Shown here in pieces: positions 8,534 to 15,208 of a stretch of DNA of 64,000 bases; position 1 is the stretch's first letter; the number at the start of each line of letters is the position of its first letter. Origin of the DNA: Sulfurovum zhangzhouensis. Its GTDB lineage: Bacteria; Campylobacterota; Campylobacteria; Campylobacterales; Sulfurovaceae. Below the pieces are notes generated by a model. That model was not told where the DNA came from, did not search any database, and worked only from the letters and a program-made list of their open reading frames with translations. The position numbers and the translations under genes are program-made. Location of the stretch: assembly GCF_030347965.1 (NCBI RefSeq), contig NZ_JAQIBD010000004.1:105412-169411 (forward strand), read 5' to 3'.

Positions 8534-8939
8534 GGGTCTCTAGTTCCTTTTTCGCCTTCTCGGCATCTATTTCACCCGAAAAGAATCTTTTTTCTATCGT
8601 ATCGATATGCTTGATGAGTTTTGTTCTAAGCGTATCACCCCTTACTCTATCTTTTGCAAAAAGTTTCATCGTGTCAAAATCAGGAAAATACTCTATCAAA
8701 TCTTTTTTCAGTTTAGACGCATTCCATGCAGCTACCTGAACATCCTCAGGTACACCTTCTACATCCAAAATGGTCTGTCCTATACTGTCTTTTTTGATAT
8801 ATTGATCAATACTATGCTTTTTATGAAAGGTGGTACTTTGGAGGTTTTCATCTTCTTTCTGAAGTTCTGTAACAAAATTTGAGACAAAATACATAAACAC
8901 AAGACCCACAGCAATGAATATCAATAAGTTTTTATCCAT
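8526..8939 (-). CDS. Hypothetical membrane-anchored protein
   Basis: 137 residues with an uncleaved N-terminal transmembrane helix (~4-24) followed by a charged, probably helical soluble part. AAAGGAT precedes the ATG. No motif recognised. Single-pass topology with the bulk outside the cytoplasm is inferred from the signal-anchor shape. It stands alone, convergent with the lipoprotein operon. Confidence 0.75.
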   Translation of the reverse strand: MDKNLLIFIAVGLVFMYFVSNFVTELQKEDENLQSTTFHKKHSIDQYIKKDSIGQTILDVEGVPEDVQVAAWNASKLKKDLIEYFPDFDTMKLFAKDRVRGDTLRTKLIKHIDTIEKRFFSGEIDAEKAKKELETLK

Positions 8940-9106
8940 AATCCTATCCTTTGCTTTATAATAGGCAGTATTTTTATTTCTATTATACAGAAATTTAAGA
9001 AAAATAAAAAGATTTGTTTTATCTCTTTTTATTTAAATGATCAATATTTCTTAAATATATGTAATTAAAAGGTTTAAAGGTTAATTTTCGAGGTTAACAA
9101 TTATTT
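8940..9106. other. AT-rich intergenic stretch, left part of the 744-bp gap
   Basis: Contains the presumed promoter of the minus-strand gene ending at 8526. A TTAACC/GGTTAA inverted pair is near 9080-9097. No coding potential is recognised. Confidence 0.4.
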
Positions 9107-9219
9107 TGAGTTCGGTTTTAGGCTCAATGAAAAGGAAAGGAGATTACCTAAAACGTCAAACTCTTACAAATATTAACAAATGAGTATAAATAAAATATAA
9201 ATTTTTTTATTTGCTCTGT
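9107..9219 (-). ncRNA. Candidate small RNA unit, copy 1 (orientation inferred)
   Basis: Paralog of 9328-9448. On the minus strand it reads: AT-rich block ending in TTTATACT (a possible -10), ~20 nt, then a stem GTTTTAGG/CCTAAAAC extended by GAGTT/AACTC, with a 24-nt pyrimidine-rich loop containing UCUCCUUUCCUUUUC. Such a loop could pair with Shine-Dalgarno sequences. On the plus strand the same DNA gives a purine loop (AAGGAAAGGAGA) and an AAATAAA/TTTTATTT hairpin. The strand is not proven. No ORF covers it. Confidence 0.4.
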
Positions 9220-9327
9220 ATTAAATTTTACATTTCACATCAGTAGCACTTAAAGTACAATAGCCATCCAAGGTTTTTACAAGAATCTAGTAAGAAATCA
9301 ACTGTAAGAGGTATAAAGAAGAAATAA

Positions 9328-9448
9328 GAGTTTGGATTTAGGCTATAAAAGGGGGAAAGGGAAAAAGGGAAAGCCCAAAAGATCAAACTCTTAAAAAAAT
9401 AATAACAAATAAGTATAAATAAAATATAAATTTTTTTATTTGCTCTGT
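9328..9448 (-). ncRNA. Candidate small RNA unit, copy 2 (orientation inferred)
   Basis: Second copy. The block of about 45 bp ending TTTATTTGCTCTGT (plus strand) is nearly identical to copy 1. The hairpin has changed sequence but keeps its form: GAGTTTG/CAAACTC outer stem, GGCT/AGCC inner stem, and a loop that is C/U-only on the minus strand (runs UUUCCC, CCCCC). After the stem the minus strand continues UUAUUUCUUCUUU, like a terminator tail. Conserved structure with diverged loop sequence argues for a functional RNA pair. Confidence 0.42.
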
Positions 9449-9683
9449 TTATTTTATCAACGGTAGGACAAGAGGGATGATAGAATCATTTAAATACATC
9501 AAAACACAAACAATTTCAAAGCTCATCCAATAATGTCTTTATCTATCATCTTCACTCACAACACAACAGGTTTAATACAAAACATAGGGATTGGTACTGT
9601 TGGATGTCAAAGTATAAAATTTCGAAACATTGTAAGTTTGTAGAAGTAAATTGTACTGGTTAATTAAAGGGGTATTAAAAAGA
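9449..9683. other. Intergenic region between candidate RNAs and tRNA cluster
   Basis: AT-rich, no convincing gene. A 36-codon ORF (9533-9643) lacks a ribosome site and is not called. The region must hold the 3' end of the minus-strand tRNA transcript, but no clear terminator hairpin was found. Confidence 0.4.
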
Positions 9684-9768
9684 TGGTGCGGATGAAAGGA
9701 CTCGAACCTTCACACCGTGAGGCACCAGATCCTAAGTCTGGCGTGTCTACCAATTTCACCACATCCGC
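9684..9768 (-). tRNA. tRNA-Leu(TAG)
   Basis: Acceptor stem GCGGATG/CATCCGC, anticodon stem CCAGA/TCTGG with loop CTTAGGA (anticodon TAG), a class II variable arm, T-loop GGTTCGAGTCC and encoded CCA. 85 nt. Last of five tRNAs in transcription order. Confidence 0.97.
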
Positions 9769-9778
9769 ATAAAAAAAG

Positions 9779-9855
9779 TGGTACGTCCGTCAGGATTCGA
9801 ACCTGAGACCGCTCGCTTAGAAGGCGAGTGCTCTATCCAGCTGAGCTACGAACGC
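9779..9855 (-). tRNA. tRNA-Arg(TCT)
   Basis: 77 nt with encoded CCA. Acceptor GCGTTCG/CGGACGT, anticodon loop CTTCTAA within CTCGC/GCGAG, T-loop GGTTCGAATCC. The first acceptor pair is G1-U72, also seen in the neighbouring tRNA-Arg. Confidence 0.97.
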
Positions 9856-9903
9856 ACATAATAATAAAATCATCTACAATAGAGTCACTGTCATCGTCCA
9901 ATG

Positions 9904-9980
9904 TGGTACGCCAGAGAGGACTCGAACCCCTAACCCTCAGATCCGAAGTCTGATGCTCTATCCAATTGAGCTACTAGCGC
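9904..9980 (-). tRNA. tRNA-Arg(TCG)
   Basis: 77 nt with encoded CCA. Acceptor GCGCTAG/CTGGCGT with G1-U72, anticodon loop CTTCGGA within TCAGA/TCTGA, giving anticodon TCG. T-loop GGTTCGAGTCC. Confidence 0.97.
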
Positions 9981-10006
9981 TTCATGAGGTGGTTCTACTA
10001 TCAAAA

Positions 10007-10083
10007 TGGGGTGGATGACGGGGCTCGAACCCGCGACACCCAGTGCCACAAACTGGTGCTCTACCAACTGAACTACATCCACC
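10007..10083 (-). tRNA. tRNA-His(GTG)
   Basis: Anticodon loop TTGTGGC within CCAGT/ACTGG (GTG). It has the extra G-1 opposite C73 that identifies tRNA-His, and encoded CCA. Confidence 0.97.
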
Positions 10084-10123
10084 ATAACTTGATGATTTTA
10101 CTATTACTATCTTAAAGAACAAA

Positions 10124-10200
10124 TGGTCGGAGTGAAAGGACTCGAACCTTCGACCCCCTGGTCCCAAACCAGGTGCGCTACCAGACTGCGCTACACTCCG
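10124..10200 (-). tRNA. tRNA-Pro(TGG)
   Basis: 77 nt with encoded CCA. Acceptor CGGAGTG/CACTCCG, anticodon loop TTTGGGA within CCTGG/CCAGG (TGG). First tRNA of the minus-strand cluster; its promoter must lie in 10201-10300. Confidence 0.97.
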
Positions 10201-10349
10201 TACTTCCTTTTCAATCAATCTGTTTGAATAAGGACCGCAATTATAGTCAAAAGGTTTTGGTTTGTCAATAGTATTTTGCATTTTTTTTAAAAAATTACTA
10301 TAAATCCTTTAATAAAACCTATTTTTAGGAGAATTTAGGGGTTTACAAG

Positions 10350-10355
10350 TATAAT
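10350..10355 (+). promoter_or_regulatory. -10 element for the AGCS symporter gene
   Basis: TATAAT preceded by AG, 35 nt before the start codon. AAGG follows at 10381 as ribosome site. Confidence 0.5.
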
Positions 10356-10390
10356 AGATATTATATCTCTATCACATTTCAAGGTAATCC

Positions 10391-11857
10391 ATGAACAGTA
10401 TATTCGAACATATCAATGGTATTTTAGGCTCAATATTTTTCTATGATGTATTTTTTGGTATGGTTGAAGGGGCCACTATGCCTTTCATTGTGGCATGGCT
10501 TATCATTGGGGGAGTTTTCCTAACATTTCGTTTTGGATTTATCAATGTACGTATGTTCTCGCACGCTTACAAGATTATTACCGGACAATACAAAACGGCC
10601 GATGATGTAGGAGAGATCACCCCTTTCCAATCTCTCACAACGGCACTCTCTGCCACTGTTGGACTTGGAAATATTGCCGGTGTTGCCATTGCTATTGCAG
10701 TAGGAGGACCCGGAGCAACATTTTGGATGATCCTTGCCGGGTTCTTCGGTATGACACTCAAATTCACAGAGGTATCGCTGGCTCAAATTTATCGTGAAAA
10801 AAGGCCCGATGGACGTATTATGGGTGGTGCTATGCAATATCTCTCAAAAGGTCTGGCAACAAAGGGTTATACACGACTGGGAAAAGTTCTTGCTGTGCTG
10901 TTTGCCTTTCTTGCAATTGGAGGAAGTTTAGGTGCAGGAAATGCCTTTCAAACCTCACAGGCACTAGGTGCACTGGCTGAAAGCGTACCATTCTTTCAAA
11001 GTTACCCTATTGCATTTGGTCTAATCATGGCTCTGATAGTAGGATTTGTCATTATCGGCGGGATAAAACGTATTGCCAGAACGGCAGAGAAAATTGTTCC
11101 CTTAATGGTTTTAGTATACCTGCTTGCCTCTTTATGGATATTAATTACCAATGCTTCGGCCGTACCGGGAGCCATCACAACAATCTTTCATGAAGCATTC
11201 GCCCCAACAGCAATAGCAGGAGGTCTTATAGGTGTACTTGTACAGGGATTTAAACGTGCTGCCTTCTCAAGTGAAGCAGGAATAGGATCTGCAGCGATCG
11301 TACACTCTACTGCATCAGTAAAGTATCCTGTCAGACAGGGGATGGTAGCACTTTATGAACCATTCATAGATACGATCGTCATCTGTACCATGACTGCCCT
11401 TGTCATTGTTACAACCGGTGTTTATGACCCAGGTGGGGAGTTTGCAAATCTAGTTGCATCAAAACAGGGTGCTGCACTTACAGCTGCTGCTTACGGAACG
11501 GTGATCTCATGGTTTCCTGTAATTCTCACTTTTTCTATCGTACTTTTTGCCTTTTCAACAATGATCTCTTGGTCCTACTACGGTGAACGTTCTTGGACTT
11601 ATCTTTTTGGAGAGAAGTATACATTGGCATATAAGCTTATTTTCGTTGCATTTACTGTGATTGCTTCGATTACAAGTGCGTCTGCTCTACTGGACTTTTC
11701 TGATTTGCTTATACTGGCTATGGCACTACCTAACCTTGTAGGACTCTATATACTCCAAGGTGACGTACACAGTAATCTCAAAGAATATCTTTCAAAATGG
11801 AAGAGCGGGGAACTTGATAGAGAGTGTATAGAAAAAGGGATTTGTAAAAGCGAATAA
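10391..11857 (+). CDS. Alanine/glycine:cation symporter (AGCS family)
   Basis: Inner-membrane Na+-coupled amino-acid symporter, 488 residues with about eleven hydrophobic segments. The family signature TTALSATVGLGNIAGVAIAI lies at ~78-97 and GGPGATFWMI follows. The conserved KRAAFSSEAGIGSAAIVHS block lies near residue 290. Substrate is probably alanine or glycine; counter-ion by family. Monocistronic, followed by a large palindromic element. Confidence 0.94.
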   Translation: MNSIFEHINGILGSIFFYDVFFGMVEGATMPFIVAWLIIGGVFLTFRFGFINVRMFSHAYKIITGQYKTADDVGEITPFQSLTTALSATVGLGNIAGVAIAIAVGGPGATFWMILAGFFGMTLKFTEVSLAQIYREKRPDGRIMGGAMQYLSKGLATKGYTRLGKVLAVLFAFLAIGGSLGAGNAFQTSQALGALAESVPFFQSYPIAFGLIMALIVGFVIIGGIKRIARTAEKIVPLMVLVYLLASLWILITNASAVPGAITTIFHEAFAPTAIAGGLIGVLVQGFKRAAFSSEAGIGSAAIVHSTASVKYPVRQGMVALYEPFIDTIVICTMTALVIVTTGVYDPGGEFANLVASKQGAALTAAAYGTVISWFPVILTFSIVLFAFSTMISWSYYGERSWTYLFGEKYTLAYKLIFVAFTVIASITSASALLDFSDLLILAMALPNLVGLYILQGDVHSNLKEYLSKWKSGELDRECIEKGICKSE

Positions 11858-11908
11858 AAGAGTGAAAACGATTAAAAGCTTTTCAAAATAACATTTATAT
11901 AGTATAGG

Positions 11909-12010
11909 TTTTTTATAAATTGCATTTAGATTTGAATGTGATGGAAAGGCGAACTTACTGCAGTAAGTGACCGCACCCACCATTCAAAGATGAGTGCGAG
12001 TTATAAGAAA
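11909..12010. repeat. Palindromic intergenic element A
   Basis: About 100 bp forming one long imperfect inverted repeat in the convergent gap between the AGCS gene and purM. The left arm (11909-~11945) and right arm (~11975-12010) match at TTATAA, GCA, TTTGAATG and GG blocks. The centre is a perfect 16-bp palindrome, ACTTACTGCAGTAAGT (11953-11968), flanked by GCGAA and GTGAC. The layout is shared with element B at 15081-15208, so both probably belong to one family. Confidence 0.6.
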
Positions 12011-12020
12011 GGTATTCTAT

Positions 12021-13016
12021 TTAAACCATCTCTACTCTACGTTCACCCTCTTCAAGGTGACCGATCACATAACCGTCTGTGTTTGCAAGCACTGCATCTA
12101 CATCTTCAGGTTCAACACACCAGATCATACCAACACCCATGTTGAATGCTCTGAACATTTCCTCTTCATCCACATGTTGTCCTATGAATTCGAAGATAGG
12201 AAGCACTCTGATATCATCTTTTTTCACTACGGCTTTGATACCTTCTGGTAATACTCTAGGAAGGTTTTCTACGATTCCCCCGCCTGTGATGTGAGCAAGC
12301 GCTTTCACATGCTGTTTGTTAGCCTTATACTCTTTCACATAGATACGTGTCGGCTCAAGTAGTGTTTCAAGAAGCGGTTTTCCCTCAAATTCAGTATCCA
12401 AAGTCATACCGAGCTTGTCAAACATTAATTTTCTCACCAAAGAGTATCCGTTAGAGTGAACTCCTGAGCTTGGAAGTGCGATAAGTGTCTGTCCTGCTTT
12501 GACATTGGCAACAGTATCCATCTCTGAACGTTCTGCTACACCTACTGCAAATCCTGCCAAGTCAAAATCATCTTCGGCATACATTCCAGGCATCTCAGCA
12601 GTTTCACCACCGACTAAAGCACACTCTGCACGTCTACATCCCTCAGCGATACCTGCAACAACCTCTTTAGCATTTTCAGGAAGAAGTTTTCCTGTCGCAT
12701 AGTAATCAAGGAAGAACATCGGTACACCGTTATTACAGATAAGGTCGTTCACACACATAGCTACAAGATCGATACCTACTGTATCGAGTTTACCGCTCTC
12801 AATAGCGATCTTAAGCTTTGTTCCTACTCCATCCGTTGCAGAAAGCAGTACAGGCTCTTTATACCCTGCAGGCAATGCATATGCACCTGCAAATGATCCG
12901 ATTCCACCGATAACATTACTATCGAATGTTGATTTTACATCCGCTTTAATCGCCTCTACAAATTCATTTCCGGCATCGATATCAACACCGGCATCCTTAT
13001 AAGAAATATTTGCCAT
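12021..13016 (-). CDS. purM: Phosphoribosylformylglycinamidine cyclo-ligase (AIR synthetase)
   Basis: Fifth step of purine biosynthesis: FGAM + ATP gives AIR. 331 residues of the AIRS/PurL ATP-grasp-like fold. Visible are SATDGVGTKLK, MCVNDLICNNGVPMFFLDY, GGETAEMPGMY and the C-terminal HITGGGIVENLPR. Begins 2 nt after the stop of the DUF2892 gene, with GAAGGG as ribosome site. Confidence 0.97.
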   Translation of the reverse strand: MANISYKDAGVDIDAGNEFVEAIKADVKSTFDSNVIGGIGSFAGAYALPAGYKEPVLLSATDGVGTKLKIAIESGKLDTVGIDLVAMCVNDLICNNGVPMFFLDYYATGKLLPENAKEVVAGIAEGCRRAECALVGGETAEMPGMYAEDDFDLAGFAVGVAERSEMDTVANVKAGQTLIALPSSGVHSNGYSLVRKLMFDKLGMTLDTEFEGKPLLETLLEPTRIYVKEYKANKQHVKALAHITGGGIVENLPRVLPEGIKAVVKKDDIRVLPIFEFIGQHVDEEEMFRAFNMGVGMIWCVEPEDVDAVLANTDGYVIGHLEEGERRVEMV

Positions 13017-13018
13017 GA

Positions 13019-13252
13019 TTACCCTTCTTCGTTCACTTTCTCTTTACATGGAGGAAATATCTTTTTGAGTACCATAAGACCTGGACACCATCCAGTCAAT
13101 CCAGCAATAATCAACATGATCATCATCGCAAGCTGTACCAAAAATGCCAGCTGAAGCATTCCCTGCTCACCTGCGATACCCATTGCTGCCATTCCCATGA
13201 CCATACCAAGAATAATCGCCTGGATAAGACGTTGGATCTTCTCTGCACACAT
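13019..13252 (-). CDS. DUF2892-type small membrane protein
   Basis: 77 residues with two hydrophobic helices around a short loop. It resembles the membrane tail of YgaP-like rhodaneses, with a GLTGWCPG turn and a second Cys near the C-terminus (PPCKEK). AGAGGA precedes the ATG. Sits directly upstream of purM on the same strand. Role unknown; the catalytic rhodanese domain is absent. Confidence 0.8.
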   Translation of the reverse strand: MCAEKIQRLIQAIILGMVMGMAAMGIAGEQGMLQLAFLVQLAMMIMLIIAGLTGWCPGLMVLKKIFPPCKEKVNEEG

Positions 13253-13292
13253 AAATATATCCTCTAGTTGTTTTGGCGTATTATATCGAGTT

Positions 13293-13610
13293 TTAGCTGT
13301 TGAGTTTACGTCCCAATTTTGCTTCGACTGAACCGACTTTCTTGTTAAGTCTTCCTATCGGTCCTTTACGGTAATCGATCTTGATAGAACTATAGATTCG
13401 CTCACAATCCGTCTGCAGTTCTTCATAGGCTTTGTTGATCACCGCCAGGACCTCCTCTACGGTCTCACCCTCAATGATCGTACCCATTGGTGTAAGTTGA
13501 TACTCAAGGCCGCTTTTGTCTACAATATCCAGTACCCTTGCCACAAAAGCGCTTTTGCTTTGTGTCTTTTCTGTCGGGAACATACTGAATTCTACCAATG
13601 CTGACATCAT
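13293..13610 (-). CDS. MTH1187-family thiamine-binding protein
   Basis: 105 residues of the MTH1187/YkoF-like ferredoxin fold: SALVEFSMFPTEK start, the conserved LTPMGTIIEG turn and ERIYSSIKIDYRKG. Known members bind thiamine or related pyrimidines; here the role is inferred. AAAGGATAA precedes ATGATG, so the start could be one codon later. Probably the first gene of an operon with the DUF2892 protein and purM (gaps 40 and 2 nt). Confidence 0.85.
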   Translation of the reverse strand: MMSALVEFSMFPTEKTQSKSAFVARVLDIVDKSGLEYQLTPMGTIIEGETVEEVLAVINKAYEELQTDCERIYSSIKIDYRKGPIGRLNKKVGSVEAKLGRKLNS

Positions 13611-13639
13611 TTATCCTTTGTATTTTATTCATCAGGAGC

Positions 13640-13645
13640 TATAAT
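13640..13645 (+). promoter_or_regulatory. -10 element five bases before an ATG
   Basis: TATAAT ends 5 nt before the start codon of the flavoprotein gene. Initiation at the usual distance would put +1 at or next to the A of the ATG (leaderless). AGGAG at 13634-13638 is far for a ribosome site (about 12 nt) but would serve a transcript starting upstream. Confidence 0.45.
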
Positions 13646-13650
13646 ACCTT

Positions 13651-14868
13651 ATGAATAATAAACCCATGATAATAGTCGGTGCAGGTGCTGCAGGACTCTG
13701 TGCGGCCATTACAGCTGCAAGAAACGGTATCAATGTCACTCTTCTGGAACAAAACAGTAAGCCCGGTAAAAAAATACTGGTCAGCGGTAACGGAAAGTGT
13801 AATATCACCAATGCCGATATCTCCCCTGCCCGTTTTCACTCCCAAAACCCTGAATTTGCAGAACAAGTACTTGAAGGGTATAGTCTTGAGAGTGTGAAAA
13901 AATTTTTTGATTCTATAGGTTTACCGATCATCGAGGGCAAAGAGGGGAAAATGTTCCCGATGAGCCTGCAGGCAGGAACCGTCACAGAGCTACTGGAGTA
14001 CGAGGCAGATATACTAGATGTAGAGATTATCACAGAGTGTGAAGTTCTCAAAATCTACAGAAAGAACAATCAATTTTTACTGGAAACCAATCAAGGCACC
14101 ATGCAATGTGAAAAACTTCTACTGGCTTCAGGGTCCCCTGCTGCACCACAGCTTGGAGGTAATGACAGCGGTCTAAAATTTGCCGAGTCTATGGGACATA
14201 CCCTCATACCAACGTACCCTGCCCTTACCCAGCTTGTCAGTGATGAAAAGTGGGTCAAACATGCAAGTGGTGTGAAAATGGCCGGAGTAGCAAAACTCTA
14301 TGCCAACGGAGAGTGTATCACTGAGAAAAAAGGTGACCTGCTCTTTACCAACTACGGTATCAGCGGACTGGCGATCCTTGATCTCAGCCGTGAAGTGAGC
14401 CTGAGACTGGCTGACTATGAGTACTGTGAACTGAGCCTTGACCTGATGCCTCAACTCAACAAAGAAAAACTTACAAACCTGTTACTCAATAGAATCCATC
14501 AAGAGAGCCAAAAACCGCTTACCCTCTGGCTACAAGGGGTAATCAACAAAAAACTTATTCACATCATCCTCGAACAGTCCAAATGCAAAGCCAAAGTCGA
14601 GAAAGAGCTAAACCGAAAAGAGATAGGAAAGCTTGTCTACGCCATCAAAAACCTCAAACTAAGTATCAATGATACCAAAGGCTTCAAAGGTGCCGAAGTA
14701 GCCACAGGCGGTGTAGATACCCGCGAGGTTGATCCTGTGACGATGGAGTCCAAACTGGTACCCAATCTCTACTTTGCCGGAGAGATACTCGATGTGGACG
14801 GGGATAGAGGCGGATTTAACTTTCACTTTGCGTGGGTGAGTGGTATGAGAGCAGGTGAAAATGCATAA
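13651..14868 (+). CDS. BaiN/RdsA-family (HI0933-like) NAD(P)/FAD oxidoreductase
   Basis: 405-residue flavoprotein. FAD dinucleotide motif VGAGAAGLCAAI (~9-20), then the family hallmark KPGKKILVSGNGKCNITN (~46-63). The C-terminal GGVDTREVDP and GEILDVDGDRGGFNFHFAW blocks are diagnostic of HI0933-like proteins. Substrate unknown; family members include bile-acid reductase-like and uncharacterised enzymes. Overlaps the next small gene by 8 nt. Confidence 0.92.
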   Translation: MNNKPMIIVGAGAAGLCAAITAARNGINVTLLEQNSKPGKKILVSGNGKCNITNADISPARFHSQNPEFAEQVLEGYSLESVKKFFDSIGLPIIEGKEGKMFPMSLQAGTVTELLEYEADILDVEIITECEVLKIYRKNNQFLLETNQGTMQCEKLLLASGSPAAPQLGGNDSGLKFAESMGHTLIPTYPALTQLVSDEKWVKHASGVKMAGVAKLYANGECITEKKGDLLFTNYGISGLAILDLSREVSLRLADYEYCELSLDLMPQLNKEKLTNLLLNRIHQESQKPLTLWLQGVINKKLIHIILEQSKCKAKVEKELNRKEIGKLVYAIKNLKLSINDTKGFKGAEVATGGVDTREVDPVTMESKLVPNLYFAGEILDVDGDRGGFNFHFAWVSGMRAGENA

Positions 14869-15085
14869 ATTCAATGATTTAGTTATTATTTTATTCTCTT
14901 TGTTTTTGATATTCTCTGGATATGATATTTACACAACAGGTGAACTATATATTCAACATACTACATTTGATTTAAGTGAAAACCAAAAACTAATTAGTAG
15001 TATATTACTTATCTTATCAGGTCTATATTTACTATATTTACTATATTTATTCAAAACATATAAAGTGAAAAATAGGGAGAAATAG
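14861..15085 (+). CDS. Small two-helix membrane protein
   Basis: About 74 residues with two transmembrane segments (~8-26, ~45-64) and a lysine/arginine-rich C-terminus, suggesting a cytoplasmic tail. ATG at 14861 overlaps the end of the flavoprotein gene; AGCAGGTG serves as ribosome site. A GTG two codons earlier is an alternative. More AT-rich than its neighbours. No family recognised. Confidence 0.65.
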   Translation: MHKFNDLVIILFSLFLIFSGYDIYTTGELYIQHTTFDLSENQKLISSILLILSGLYLLYLLYLFKTYKVKNREK

Positions 15086-15208
15086 TCTTTTTATTTGCCG
15101 TAGATTTGGTTGAACGGCGTGAGTATAGCGAAGGAGCATACATTACAGTATGTGACTGAGCGGCACGAAGCCGTTCAGCCGAAGATATGGTGAAGAGAAA
15201 GAACTATT
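15081..15208. repeat. Palindromic intergenic element B
   Basis: Fills the convergent gap from stop codon to stop codon. Arms 15081-15118 and 15170-15208 are complementary over about 35 positions with some mismatches; the inner part GGTTGAACGGC/GCCGTTCAGCC is nearly perfect. The core has a CATAC/GTATG hairpin (15137-15152) preceded by GCGAAGGAG and followed by TGACTGAGCG. Element A has the same core layout. Confidence 0.65.

Noticed and set aside
9107..9448. CRISPR-like or transposon interpretation of the two repeats
   Set aside because: Only two copies, no constant short repeat with regular spacers, no cas genes, no transposase and no target-site duplication.
9533..9643. 36-codon plus-strand ORF in the gap before the tRNA cluster
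   Set aside because: No ribosome site, no family resemblance, and overlapping a region expected to hold the tRNA transcript end.
9982..10281. 99-codon minus-strand ORF
   Set aside because: It runs straight through tRNA-Pro and tRNA-His sequence and part of the adjacent spacer; it has no family features. The tRNA genes explain the DNA.
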